A DNA stretch of 64,000 nt. Origin: an uncultured Flavobacteriaceae bacterium (GTDB taxonomy: Bacteria > Bacteroidota > Bacteroidia > Flavobacteriales > Flavobacteriaceae). Shown here piece after piece: positions 27,529 to 35,932 of the stretch. Made by a program: the position numbers and the translations under genes. A model generated the notes under the pieces. The model saw only the letters and a program-made list of their open reading frames with translations. It was not told where the DNA came from and ran no database searches. Position 1 is the stretch's first letter. Every line of letters begins with the position of its first letter. The DNA is taken from NCBI GenBank assembly GCA_947493535.1, contig CANLRK010000001.1, positions 372,001-436,000 on the forward strand, written 5' to 3'.

Positions 27529-28185
27529 ATGAGGTACTTATTGTTTTTTTTGTTTTTTACGATTAATATTTTTTCTCAAAACAACTATAAATTCAATTAT
27601 ATATCTGAATACAAAGTTTATTTCTATAAAGATGAACAAATTAGTTTTAAAAAAATATTGTATTTAACTAATTCTAATAATAACAATTATATAGCCGAAA
27701 TTACAGAAAAAGATAGCATTTATAAAGTTAGATTTTTAGACTATAAGAAAAAATACTCTGTGTTTTTTATATCAAAAAATGAATTTTTAAAATCCAAAAC
27801 TATTGTAATTCCAAATTCCTATTTTAAAAAAGATAAAAACACTTTTGAATTTCAGGTTAATAATTATGCCTTTTATAATTTAAAAGATACCTTATATAAT
27901 AATACTAAATATAGCCATTATAAATTAAGTTCTAAAAAACAAAACAGAGCTTTAAATAAAAAAATAGGCACATATCATTATATTATTGATAAAAAAACAG
28001 GCTTTCATAAACCTATACTAATTCATCCAACTGCAATTGCTGAGTATCGATCAAAAAAAAATATTCCTAACGGAATATATCACGAAAAAATTTTTATTGA
28101 TTTTCGCGGGCGTAAAAAAGAAAGCTGGAAACATATTAGAACTAAAAAACTGCATAAAGAAATAATTATAAAACCTGATCATTAA
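27529..28185 (+). CDS. Secreted or periplasmic protein of unknown function
   Basis: 218 residues, very lysine-, asparagine- and tyrosine-rich, with an N-terminal signal peptide (MRYLLFFLFFTINIFSQ) likely cut before or after the glutamine. No lipobox or known domain is recognised. The C-terminal part (GTYHYIIDKKTGFHKPIL onwards) looks best structured. It begins one base after the M1 peptidase stop and ends before a hairpin terminator, so it belongs to that transcript. Its base composition is more AT-rich than its neighbours by eye. Confidence 0.55.
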   Translation: MRYLLFFLFFTINIFSQNNYKFNYISEYKVYFYKDEQISFKKILYLTNSNNNNYIAEITEKDSIYKVRFLDYKKKYSVFFISKNEFLKSKTIVIPNSYFKKDKNTFEFQVNNYAFYNLKDTLYNNTKYSHYKLSSKKQNRALNKKIGTYHYIIDKKTGFHKPILIHPTAIAEYRSKKNIPNGIYHEKIFIDFRGRKKESWKHIRTKKLHKEIIIKPDH

Positions 28186-28213
28186 AAATGGGGCTTTTTA
28201 TACAATATCCATT

Positions 28214-28247
28214 AAAACACTAAGCTTAATTCTTGGTGTTTTTTTTG
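28214..28247 (+). terminator. Hairpin terminator after the 218-residue hypothetical gene
   Basis: AACACTAAG-CTTAATT-CTTGGTGTT (one T-G pair) followed by eight T. Confidence 0.75.
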
Positions 28248-28314
28248 CCTAAATTTTTATAGTATTTTAGCCGTTATCAAGAGTATATCTATGTTAATTA
28301 CTCTTAATTTATTT

Positions 28315-28689
28315 ATGAATCAAACGTATCCTTCAGCAGAAAAATTAAAAAGTAAAAAACTTTTAGAGGCTTTGTTTTCTAATGGAAAAAAACTAAATGA
28401 ATACCCTATTAAACTAGTCTATAAACAAGTTGATTTTGAAGACAATGTTTTAGTAAAAGTAGGTGTATCTGTCCCTAAGCGTAATTTTAAAAAAGCAGTG
28501 GACAGAAATAAAATTAAACGTTTGCTTCGTGAAAGCTATCGGTTAAATAAACATATCATTCATGATAAACTAGATAAAAAGCATGTTTGTATGTTTTTGT
28601 ATCTTGGTAAAGAAATACCTGACTTTAACCAATTAAATACAAAAATCATAAAGCTATTACATAAATTACTTGAAAAAGAACTAAATTAA
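28315..28689 (+). CDS. rnpA: Ribonuclease P protein component
   Basis: 124 residues from the ATG at 28315, which gives the usual flavobacterial start MNQTYPSAEKLKSKKLLEAL; an ATG 24 bases earlier is less likely. The RnpA signature VPKRNFKKAVDRNKIKRLLRE, rich in Arg/Lys, is present. The protein assists the RNA subunit in tRNA 5' maturation. rpmH, often its neighbour, is absent here, as is common in this phylum. It lies 49 bases upstream of the S41 protease. Confidence 0.93.
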   Translation: MNQTYPSAEKLKSKKLLEALFSNGKKLNEYPIKLVYKQVDFEDNVLVKVGVSVPKRNFKKAVDRNKIKRLLRESYRLNKHIIHDKLDKKHVCMFLYLGKEIPDFNQLNTKIIKLLHKLLEKELN

Positions 28690-28737
28690 ATTACCACTTT
28701 TTTAAGTAACTTTTTAGCTCTTTAAATAAAAAATACC

Positions 28738-30363
28738 ATGAAAACACTATTTAAAAAAAGGGTTCTCATTCCTGCAGCTGCTTTGTTTTTACTAGTTACT
28801 ACCTCAGCATTTAAAAATGATTTCTTTGAGATAGCTAAACAAATAGAAATATTTACCACCTTGTTTAAGGAGTTAAACATGAATTATGTAGATGAAACTA
28901 ACCCTGGTGAATTAATGGATACCGCCATTAAAAGCATGTTAAGTGATCTTGATCCTTATACTCAGTTTCACAATGAGCAAGATGTTGAATCTTACCGTAT
29001 TAACCACACCGGAGAGTATAATGGAATAGGCGCATCTATTAACCGAAAAGAAGGGCGTTTGTATATTACGGAAGCTTATAAAAATTATCCAGCCGATAAA
29101 GCTGGGCTAAAAGCTGGAGACGAGTTACTACAAGTAGGCGATATTAAGGTATTAGACTCTAAAGAAGATACCGCAACACTTTTAAAAGGTGCTCCAAACT
29201 CAACAATTACGATTATATACAAACGACAAGGCAAGGAATACCAAACAGAACTTACACGTTCTGCAATTGATATTGATGCTGTTCCTTTTTATCAATTAAT
29301 TGATAATAGTACAGGTTATATTGTTTTAAGTAAGTTTAATAGCAAAGCATTTCAACAAACTAAATCAGCCATTATTAATTTAAAAAATGATGGTGCTACA
29401 CAATTAGTTTTAGACTTAAGAAATAACCCTGGTGGTTTATTAAGAGAGGCTATCCGAATTGTAAATTTATTTGTACCTAAAGACCAAGTGGTTGTAACCA
29501 CCAAGTCAAAAGTAAAAAAATACAATAAAACCTATACTACCAGAGAAAATCCTTTAGATACCGAAATACCTTTAGTAGTTTTAGTTAATGATCGAAGTGC
29601 CTCTGCTAGTGAAATTGTTTCAGGAGCACTACAAGATTTAGATAGAGCCGTAATTGTAGGTACGCGTAGCTTTGGTAAAGGCTTAGTACAGCGCCCTAAA
29701 AAACTAACTTATGGTACGCAGCTAAAAGTTACTATTTCACGCTATTACACACCTTCGGGAAGATGCATACAAGCATTAGATTATTGGAACAGAGACGAAA
29801 AAGGTAATGCTGTACGTACAGATAAAGAAAATTATAACGCTTTTAAAACTAAAAAAGGTAGAACCGTTTATGATGGAGGAGGAGTAGACCCTGACGTAAA
29901 AATTAGCCATAAAAAACTAGGAAACATTACCAAAGCATTACTTGATGAATTGGTTATTTTTAACTTCTGTACTGATTTTTATTACAAACATTCCTTTAAA
30001 AACTTAAACGAGTTTCAGTTTTCTGATACCGATTACGAAGCGTTTAAAAACTATGTAGCTTCAAGTAGTTTTAATTATGAAACTAAAACCGAAAAAATTG
30101 TTCAAAATTTACACAATCAAGCTAGTAAAGATCATATAGAACTTACTAACGAATTAAAAGCTTTATCTGCACAAATTTCACGTGAAAAAACTGCTGCCTT
30201 AACAAAAAATCAAGTAGAAATTAAAGAAATTATTACTGATCAATTAGTCACTAGGTATTTTTATAAAGAAGGTTTGTATAATTATCATATAACTCATAAT
30301 GAAGCTATTAAAAAGGCCCTTTCTGTTTTAAATACCAAACAGTACAACTCCATTTTAAAGTAA
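28738..30363 (+). CDS. S41-family C-terminal processing protease
   Basis: 541 residues with an N-terminal signal/anchor (LIPAAALFLLVTTSAF), a PDZ domain (about 85-170, including AGLKAGDELLQVGD), and the S41 catalytic core with LRNNPGGLL, the catalytic serine in NDRSASASEIVSGAL and the lysine in RSFGKGLVQ. Ctp proteases process or degrade periplasmic proteins at their C-terminus. The C-terminal 150 residues are helical and charged. It follows rnpA closely and may be cotranscribed. A weak parS-like palindrome lies inside the coding sequence (30176-30187). Confidence 0.93.
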   Translation: MKTLFKKRVLIPAAALFLLVTTSAFKNDFFEIAKQIEIFTTLFKELNMNYVDETNPGELMDTAIKSMLSDLDPYTQFHNEQDVESYRINHTGEYNGIGASINRKEGRLYITEAYKNYPADKAGLKAGDELLQVGDIKVLDSKEDTATLLKGAPNSTITIIYKRQGKEYQTELTRSAIDIDAVPFYQLIDNSTGYIVLSKFNSKAFQQTKSAIINLKNDGATQLVLDLRNNPGGLLREAIRIVNLFVPKDQVVVTTKSKVKKYNKTYTTRENPLDTEIPLVVLVNDRSASASEIVSGALQDLDRAVIVGTRSFGKGLVQRPKKLTYGTQLKVTISRYYTPSGRCIQALDYWNRDEKGNAVRTDKENYNAFKTKKGRTVYDGGGVDPDVKISHKKLGNITKALLDELVIFNFCTDFYYKHSFKNLNEFQFSDTDYEAFKNYVASSSFNYETKTEKIVQNLHNQASKDHIELTNELKALSAQISREKTAALTKNQVEIKEIITDQLVTRYFYKEGLYNYHITHNEAIKKALSVLNTKQYNSILK

Positions 30364-30391
30364 TGTGGCATCTATTTTGATTACATTTTAT

Positions 30392-30399
30392 TAGTTTTG
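30392..30399 (+). promoter_or_regulatory. Bacteroidota -7 box (TAGTTTTG) for the OmpA gene
   Basis: TAnnTTTG box 20 bases upstream of the second ATG of the OmpA gene; -33 TTG not at ideal spacing. Confidence 0.4.
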
Positions 30400-30419
30400 T
30401 TACAAACCCCTTTATGATT

Positions 30420-31274
30420 ATGAAATTTTTACAATTATTAGTAGTAAGCCTAAGTTTAACCGTTTCTTTATATGCACAAAAGCAACATCGTGATCTTAAT
30501 GTGTACTTTGATACTGCTATTTATGAACTAAATGAAGAAGAGCAACAGAAAATAAAATCATTTATTACTGCTTTAGGAAAAGAGCAAATACATGAAATTA
30601 CTTTGTATGGCTACACTGATGATAGAGGATCTGATAAATACAATATGAACTTATCTATAAACCGAGCTAAAAATGTAAAAAAACATTTATTAGCCTTAGG
30701 TATAGATGAAGCAGCATTTAAAGTTGTAAAAGGAAAAGGGGAGGTAGTTATAAGAAAATTTGACCAAGTAGAAACCGATATTATTCGTGGTTTAAATAGG
30801 AAAGTTACGATTGATATCACTACAGGTATTCCTAAACCAAAAGTAGATGAAACGCTTATTGAAAATAAAATTGTAGAGCCAATAAATATTGGAGATGTTT
30901 ATGTATTAGAAAACATTCATTTCCAAGAAGGTTATGCATGGATTACAGAAAAATCATTCCCTCATTTAAGAAAATTAGCGCAAATATTAAAAGACAGACC
31001 AGATATATATATTGAAATTTTAGGTCATGTGTGTTGTACACGTTACGGTAGGGATGCTATTGACCGTAAAACAAAAAAGCAAAACCTATCTACTGCTCGA
31101 GCTAAGGCTATTTACATGTATTTACGCAGAAAAGGTATACCAAAAAACCGTATGCGTTACAAAGGAATGCGCCATACACAACCATTAGGTAAAGGAGCAG
31201 AATATGATAGACGTGTTGAAATTGTTGTTAAAAATATTATTAAAGATCGAAGATTTCACGGAAGTTATAACTAA
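30420..31274 (+). CDS. OmpA-family protein with two tandem OmpA-like domains
   Basis: 284 residues from the second ATG, which starts the signal peptide MKFLQLLVVSLSLTVSLYAQ. Two OmpA/MotB-type peptidoglycan-binding domains follow. The first (about 28-125) has LYGYTDDRGSDKYNMNLS and INRAKNVKKHL; the second (about 160-275) has EILGHVCCTRYGRD, STARAKAIYMYL and YDRRVEIVV. The second carries an unusual Cys-Cys pair. No beta-barrel or lipobox is seen, so it may be a periplasmic wall-binding protein. Its stop overlaps the convergent GNAT gene by 4 bases. Confidence 0.8.
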   Translation: MKFLQLLVVSLSLTVSLYAQKQHRDLNVYFDTAIYELNEEEQQKIKSFITALGKEQIHEITLYGYTDDRGSDKYNMNLSINRAKNVKKHLLALGIDEAAFKVVKGKGEVVIRKFDQVETDIIRGLNRKVTIDITTGIPKPKVDETLIENKIVEPINIGDVYVLENIHFQEGYAWITEKSFPHLRKLAQILKDRPDIYIEILGHVCCTRYGRDAIDRKTKKQNLSTARAKAIYMYLRRKGIPKNRMRYKGMRHTQPLGKGAEYDRRVEIVVKNIIKDRRFHGSYN

Positions 31275-31711
31275 TCACGCAGCATTTTAATATGCGGTAT
31301 ACCATCCTCTAAATAACCATTGCCTTGTTGTACAAAGCCATGTGCTTCGTAAAACTGTTTCAAATAGGTTTGCGCAGATATTTGTATCGTTTTAGTATGA
31401 AACTGATTTTCTATTACTGTTATACTTTGGTTTATTAAATCGTGTCCATATCCAAATTTGCGTTCTGAGGCCTTAACTACTACTCGGCCTATACTTGCTT
31501 CAGAAAAGTATTTTTCTTTATTAAAAAGCCTTGCATAGGCTATTAATGCGTTGTTTTTATATCCTAAAACATGTAACGCATTCATGTCTTTTGCATCGAC
31601 ATCCTGATAGACACAATTTTGATCAACAACAAAAACTTCACTTCGTAATTGTAATAAATCATAAAGCTCTGTAATTGTTAACTCATGAAACGCTTTAACT
31701 TTAAAAATCAT
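31271..31711 (-). CDS. ElaA-type GNAT N-acetyltransferase
   Basis: 146 residues, a compact GNAT-fold protein of the ElaA group. LYDLLQLRSEVFVVDQNC near the N-terminus and IGRVVVKASERKFGYGHDL (acetyl-CoA binding region) are typical. The acceptor substrate is unknown. The 3' end overlaps that of the convergent OmpA gene by 4 bases, so no terminator lies between them. It is 14 bases downstream of the CDF transporter gene. Confidence 0.8.
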   Translation of the reverse strand: MIFKVKAFHELTITELYDLLQLRSEVFVVDQNCVYQDVDAKDMNALHVLGYKNNALIAYARLFNKEKYFSEASIGRVVVKASERKFGYGHDLINQSITVIENQFHTKTIQISAQTYLKQFYEAHGFVQQGNGYLEDGIPHIKMLRD

Positions 31712-31725
31712 TCTTATTTAACTTG

Positions 31726-32634
31726 TTAATCTTGAACAATAATGTGTTTACTATCAGGCTTACTATATTCTGGCTGAATTGTAACGTGATTTATTTTATA
31801 TTTATGATGTAACAATTCTTCTATTTCATTTAATATTACATCAAACTCTGATAATTTAATGTCTTTCGTAAAATCTATATGTGCTTCAAGGTGCATTTCA
31901 AAATCATTCAATTGCCATATATGCACATGATGCATATTTTTAATTAATGGATGCTGTTCTATTTCGGCTACAATTTTTTCTACCTGAACATTCTCAGGTG
32001 TAAATAACATTAGCACCTCAAAAGATTCTTTTAACAATTTATAGCCTACCCAAATTAAATAGAGTGCAATGGCTATAGTTAATAGTGTATCTACCCAATA
32101 AACTTGGTAATACTTCATTAACAAACCGCCTATTAAAACTGCTATACTTGCCAACATATCCGTTAATAAATGTAAATATGCACTACGCATATTCATATTA
32201 TTATCGGCCTGACTTTTTAATAATAATACACTAAATCCGTTTGCTAAAATACCCAATAATGAAAGCCATATTACTAATTCTGAAGCTATTTCTTTAGGGT
32301 TATTAAAACGTTTTATTGCTTCAATAATTAAAAAAATGGCCACTATAATTAATGTAGCTGAATTTACAAATGCAGCAATAATTTCAGCGCGTTTATATCC
32401 AAAAGTTCGATGTGTAGACGCTTCTTTTTTAGCTAAAAGAGTTGCAATATAACTCACAACCAATGAAAGTACATCTGTAAAATTATGCAAGGCATCGCTC
32501 AACAACGATAAACTTCCAGAAACAATACCCCCAATAACTTGAGATACTGTTATAAGTACATTAAGCGCTATGGCAATTACTAAGTTTTTCCCACTCAAAT
32601 CATGAGGATGGTTATGTGTATGCTGATGACTCAT
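31726..32634 (-). CDS. Cation diffusion facilitator (Zn2+/divalent-metal efflux)
   Basis: 302 residues with a His-rich N-terminus (MSHQHTHNHPHDLSG), six membrane helices and a cytoplasmic C-terminal metal-binding domain. The HxxxD metal site is visible in LLSDALHNFTDVLSL and LHLLTDMLASIAVLIG. This is the CzcD/ZitB group, which exports zinc, cobalt or cadmium in exchange for protons. The start abuts the stop of rnr with no gap, suggesting coupling, and the downstream gene is the ElaA-type acetyltransferase. Confidence 0.9.
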   Translation of the reverse strand: MSHQHTHNHPHDLSGKNLVIAIALNVLITVSQVIGGIVSGSLSLLSDALHNFTDVLSLVVSYIATLLAKKEASTHRTFGYKRAEIIAAFVNSATLIIVAIFLIIEAIKRFNNPKEIASELVIWLSLLGILANGFSVLLLKSQADNNMNMRSAYLHLLTDMLASIAVLIGGLLMKYYQVYWVDTLLTIAIALYLIWVGYKLLKESFEVLMLFTPENVQVEKIVAEIEQHPLIKNMHHVHIWQLNDFEMHLEAHIDFTKDIKLSEFDVILNEIEELLHHKYKINHVTIQPEYSKPDSKHIIVQD

Positions 32635-34815
32635 TTATCGTTCTACAACCCCTATCAAATTAAAATCTAAATGACGTTTTACTAAATCGGCGTTTTTAAC
32701 GGTTACTACTACTTCATCACCTAATTGATATAGGTTTTTAGTAGTTTCTCCTACTAAGGCATATTGCTTTTCATCAAAAGTGTAGTAATCATCTTTTATT
32801 TCTCTAATGCGGACCATTCCTTCACATTTATTGCTATTAATTTCTACATATATACCCCATTCTGTTACACCAGAAATAACCCCAATAAATTCTTGATCTT
32901 GATGATCTTGCATAAATTTAACTTGCATGTATTTTATAGAGTCTCTTTCGGCTTTTGTAGCTAAGTTTTCCATGTTTGAAGCATGCATACATTTTTCTTC
33001 AAAAGCATCAGCATCAGCACTTTTACCTCCATCTAAATAATATTGCAATAAACGATGCACCATCACGTCAGGATACCTACGAATAGGAGAAGTAAAGTGG
33101 GAATAATATTGAAATGCGAGTCCGTAATGTCCTATGTTTTCAGTGGAATATTCAGCTTTACTCATGCTTCTAATTGCAAGTGTATCAACCATATTTTGCT
33201 CGCCTTTTCCTTTTACATCTTCTAGTAATTTATTTAAAGAACTTGTTGTAGTTTTTGGCGTTCTAAAATCTAATTTATACCCAAATTTTGCGATTACATT
33301 TTGTAAGTTACCTAGTTTTTCTGCATCGGGTTCATCATGAATTCTATATACAAATGTTTTATTTTGTTTACCTATAAAAGTAGCTACTTTTCTATTGGCT
33401 AATAACATAAACTCTTCAATTAGTTTATTAGCATCTTTTGATGTTTTAAAAAATACTCCTATCGGATTAGCAGCTTCATCTAAATTGAATTTCACTTCTA
33501 TTTTATCAAAAGAAATGGCGCCTTCACGCATGCGTTCAGCTCGCATTATTTTAGCTAATTCGTCTAATTTTAAAATTGCATTAGCTACTTCATTTTCAAC
33601 AGTGTACTCTTTACCAGTTAAAGAAACATCTTTTGGTATTACATTAGTTTTTGATTCAATTATAGCTTGTGCTTCTTCATAAGCAAAACGTCTATCAGAA
33701 TAGGTAACTGTTCGCCCAAACCATTCATTAACTACTTTTGCTTTAGGTGTAATTTCAAATACTGCAGAAAAGGTATATTTTTCCTCATGCGGACGCAAGG
33801 AACACGCTCCATTACTAAGAATTTCTGGTAACATTGGTACAACACGATCAACTAAATATACTGAAGTTGCTCTTTCATAAGCTTCATCATCTAAAATAGT
33901 GTCGGGTTGTAAATAATGAGATACATCGGCAATATGAATTCCTACTTCATAATTACCATTTTCTAAAGGAACAAACGAAAGAGCATCATCAAAATCTTTT
34001 GCATCTTTAGGATCAATAGTAAAGGTTAGCGTTTTACGCATGTCTCTACGCTTTGCTATTTCTTTTTTAGTTATAGAAAGATCTATTGAATTTACATAAT
34101 CTTCTACTTCTTTAGGGAATTCATATGGTAAACCATATTCGGCTAAAATAGAATGTATTTCTGTGTTGTGTTCACCTGGTTTTCCTAAAACAGTTTTTAT
34201 ACGACCAAAAGGGGAGTCGGCTTTTTTAGGCCAATCGGTAATTTCAACCAATACTTTATCGCCGTCTTTAGCATTATTAATTTTGTTTTTTGGTACAAAA
34301 ACATCAACATACATTTTATTATCAGAGCAAGTAACAAAACCAAAATTTTTCTGCAGGCGTAAAACACCAACAAATTCTGTTTTAGATCGTTCTAAAATAG
34401 TAACTATTTCTCCTTCTAGCTTATTATTTTTTCTTCTTCTATATACATATACTTCAACTTCATCACCATGCAAAGCTTTATTAATATTATTTGCAGGTAT
34501 AAAAATATCATCATCTAACTCTTCACAAATTACATAGCCATTCCCTCTAGCAGCCATATCAAGTATACCTGTAAAATAAGAATTATCAAGTGCTTTGATT
34601 TTAAACTTGCCCGTTTCTACTTCTTTAATTTTACCTTTACTTTGTAGCTGACGTAATTTTTTTATGATTTGATTTCTTCCATTTGCATCTGTAACTCCAA
34701 GCTTGGAAGATAACTGGCGGTAATTAAAACTTTTCTTTGGATTCTTTTTAAAAACCTTCATTAAGGTTTCTGTAAGATTTGGTATTTTATTGTGGCTGCT
34801 TTTTTTTCTTGGCAT
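32635..34815 (-). CDS. rnr: Ribonuclease R
   Basis: 726 residues from MPRKKSS at 34815; an earlier in-frame start at 34836 is less likely. An N-terminal winged-helix region (about 10-75) is followed by cold-shock domains, the RNB catalytic domain with TIDPKDAKDFDDALSF holding the catalytic aspartates, and a C-terminal S1 domain (EFIGVISGVTEWGIYVEI). RNase R degrades structured RNA 3' to 5' and also acts in quality control with trans-translation. The size fits RNase R rather than RNase II. Confidence 0.93.
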   Translation of the reverse strand: MPRKKSSHNKIPNLTETLMKVFKKNPKKSFNYRQLSSKLGVTDANGRNQIIKKLRQLQSKGKIKEVETGKFKIKALDNSYFTGILDMAARGNGYVICEELDDDIFIPANNINKALHGDEVEVYVYRRRKNNKLEGEIVTILERSKTEFVGVLRLQKNFGFVTCSDNKMYVDVFVPKNKINNAKDGDKVLVEITDWPKKADSPFGRIKTVLGKPGEHNTEIHSILAEYGLPYEFPKEVEDYVNSIDLSITKKEIAKRRDMRKTLTFTIDPKDAKDFDDALSFVPLENGNYEVGIHIADVSHYLQPDTILDDEAYERATSVYLVDRVVPMLPEILSNGACSLRPHEEKYTFSAVFEITPKAKVVNEWFGRTVTYSDRRFAYEEAQAIIESKTNVIPKDVSLTGKEYTVENEVANAILKLDELAKIMRAERMREGAISFDKIEVKFNLDEAANPIGVFFKTSKDANKLIEEFMLLANRKVATFIGKQNKTFVYRIHDEPDAEKLGNLQNVIAKFGYKLDFRTPKTTTSSLNKLLEDVKGKGEQNMVDTLAIRSMSKAEYSTENIGHYGLAFQYYSHFTSPIRRYPDVMVHRLLQYYLDGGKSADADAFEEKCMHASNMENLATKAERDSIKYMQVKFMQDHQDQEFIGVISGVTEWGIYVEINSNKCEGMVRIREIKDDYYTFDEKQYALVGETTKNLYQLGDEVVVTVKNADLVKRHLDFNLIGVVER

Positions 34816-34999
34816 TCTATTTTTTTTAATTATCACTAATTTACAACAAACCTTACGATGTATTTTTAATCTGTTGTTAATTTATAGTAATATTACTAAT
34901 AATAAATATAATCTATGTTTGATTATAAAACATATAAAATTAATCTATTATTAATACTTGTTTTTAAAGCTATTAACGTGTTTTTATTAAAAAATAAAG

Positions 35000-35032
35000 G
35001 GATAACACCTTTTTAAATATAAAAGGTTATTA
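35000..35032 (-). terminator. Possible hairpin terminator downstream of the methyltransferase
   Basis: ATAAC-A-CCTTTT (35002-35013) pairs with AAAAGGTTAT (35021-35030) apart from one bulge, in an AT-rich gap (34816-35051) with no other feature. The T-run is interrupted. Confidence 0.4.
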
Positions 35033-35051
35033 AAAACGCTTAAATTAATTA

Positions 35052-35888
35052 TTAATCATTTTTAATAATGTAAATTAAAGAAGAATACTCTTTTGTTCGC
35101 TTAGCTTTCATATTTGACACCAATCCAATATAAAATGCTTTCAAAAAATTCTTTTTTCCTGTTTTGTATTGTTCACTTAAAAGTGATACATAAAAGGAAT
35201 CAAATTTCATAGGAAGTACTTTATCTATTTTCATGTTGAATTTATCAAATAATACTTTGATTGAATTTTTAGAAAAATGCCATAAGTGTCGAGGCACATC
35301 ATAAGCGGCCCAAAATTCTTTATAATGATTGGCGTCATAACATTTATAATTCGGGACGGCTATTATTAATTTACCATTAGGTTTAAGTAATTTTTTAAAC
35401 TGAGTTAAATGAAAATCTAAATCTGGTAAGTGCTCTAAAACATGCCATAAAGAAATGATATCAAAACTATGTTCTGGAAGTGTTAATAGTGTTTCAATAT
35501 CATAAACACTATTATTTGTTTTTTTATTTGCTATTTCTCTTGCTAAGGTATTAGGTTCAATTCCTGTAATATTCCAACCATTTTTCTTTGCGGCCAATAA
35601 AACATCACCTGTACCACAACCAACATCTAAAAAATCACCTTTACTTGCTAATGAATTTAATAAATCAATTTTATTTTTGATAGCATACTTACGTACTAAG
35701 TGATATAGTTTTTCAAAAAAATTACGTTTATTATCAGTATGAGAAATATAATCTTCCGTTTCGTAATACTTTGCTAAATCTTCCTTTCTTGGCCGAGGAG
35801 TAGTAACTAGCATATCTAGTTCTTTATTATATTTTAGCTCAAACAATTCTTTTGAAACAGAATAATCTTTTACACTTAATGGATTCAT
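35052..35888 (-). CDS. Class I SAM-dependent methyltransferase
   Basis: 278 residues with the SAM-binding motif FLDVGCGTGDVLLAAKKNGW (about 85-104) followed by ITGIEPN, DIISLWHVLEHLPD and LKPNGKLIIAVPN, the Rossmann-fold steps of the Methyltransf_11/12 group. The N-terminal segment (KYNKELDMLVTTPRPRKEDL, YYETEDYISHTD) resembles methyltransferases that act on cell-surface or small-molecule substrates. No substrate can be named. It is downstream of mnmG, with a parS-like palindrome in between. Confidence 0.8.
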   Translation of the reverse strand: MNPLSVKDYSVSKELFELKYNKELDMLVTTPRPRKEDLAKYYETEDYISHTDNKRNFFEKLYHLVRKYAIKNKIDLLNSLASKGDFLDVGCGTGDVLLAAKKNGWNITGIEPNTLAREIANKKTNNSVYDIETLLTLPEHSFDIISLWHVLEHLPDLDFHLTQFKKLLKPNGKLIIAVPNYKCYDANHYKEFWAAYDVPRHLWHFSKNSIKVLFDKFNMKIDKVLPMKFDSFYVSLLSEQYKTGKKNFLKAFYIGLVSNMKAKRTKEYSSLIYIIKND

Positions 35889-35906
35889 TAGTTATATCAC
35901 TTTTGT

Positions 35907-35922
35907 AGTTCCACGTGAAACT
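35907..35922. promoter_or_regulatory. parS-like ParB binding site 1
   Basis: The 16 bases AGTTCCACGTGAAACT are palindromic around a perfect CACGTG core with one asymmetric pair. Thirteen of the inner 14 bases match the parS consensus GTTTCACGTGAAAC. It lies in the 44-base gap between the methyltransferase and mnmG. ParB binding is inferred, not shown. Confidence 0.6.
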
Positions 35923-35932
35923 ATAATAATTA

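Noticed and set aside
30176-30187. TTTCACGTGAAA inside the S41 protease gene as a fourth parS site
   Set aside because: The 12-base core is perfect but the outer bases do not fit the consensus, and it sits inside a coding sequence with normal codons, 5 kb from the cluster. Not counted.
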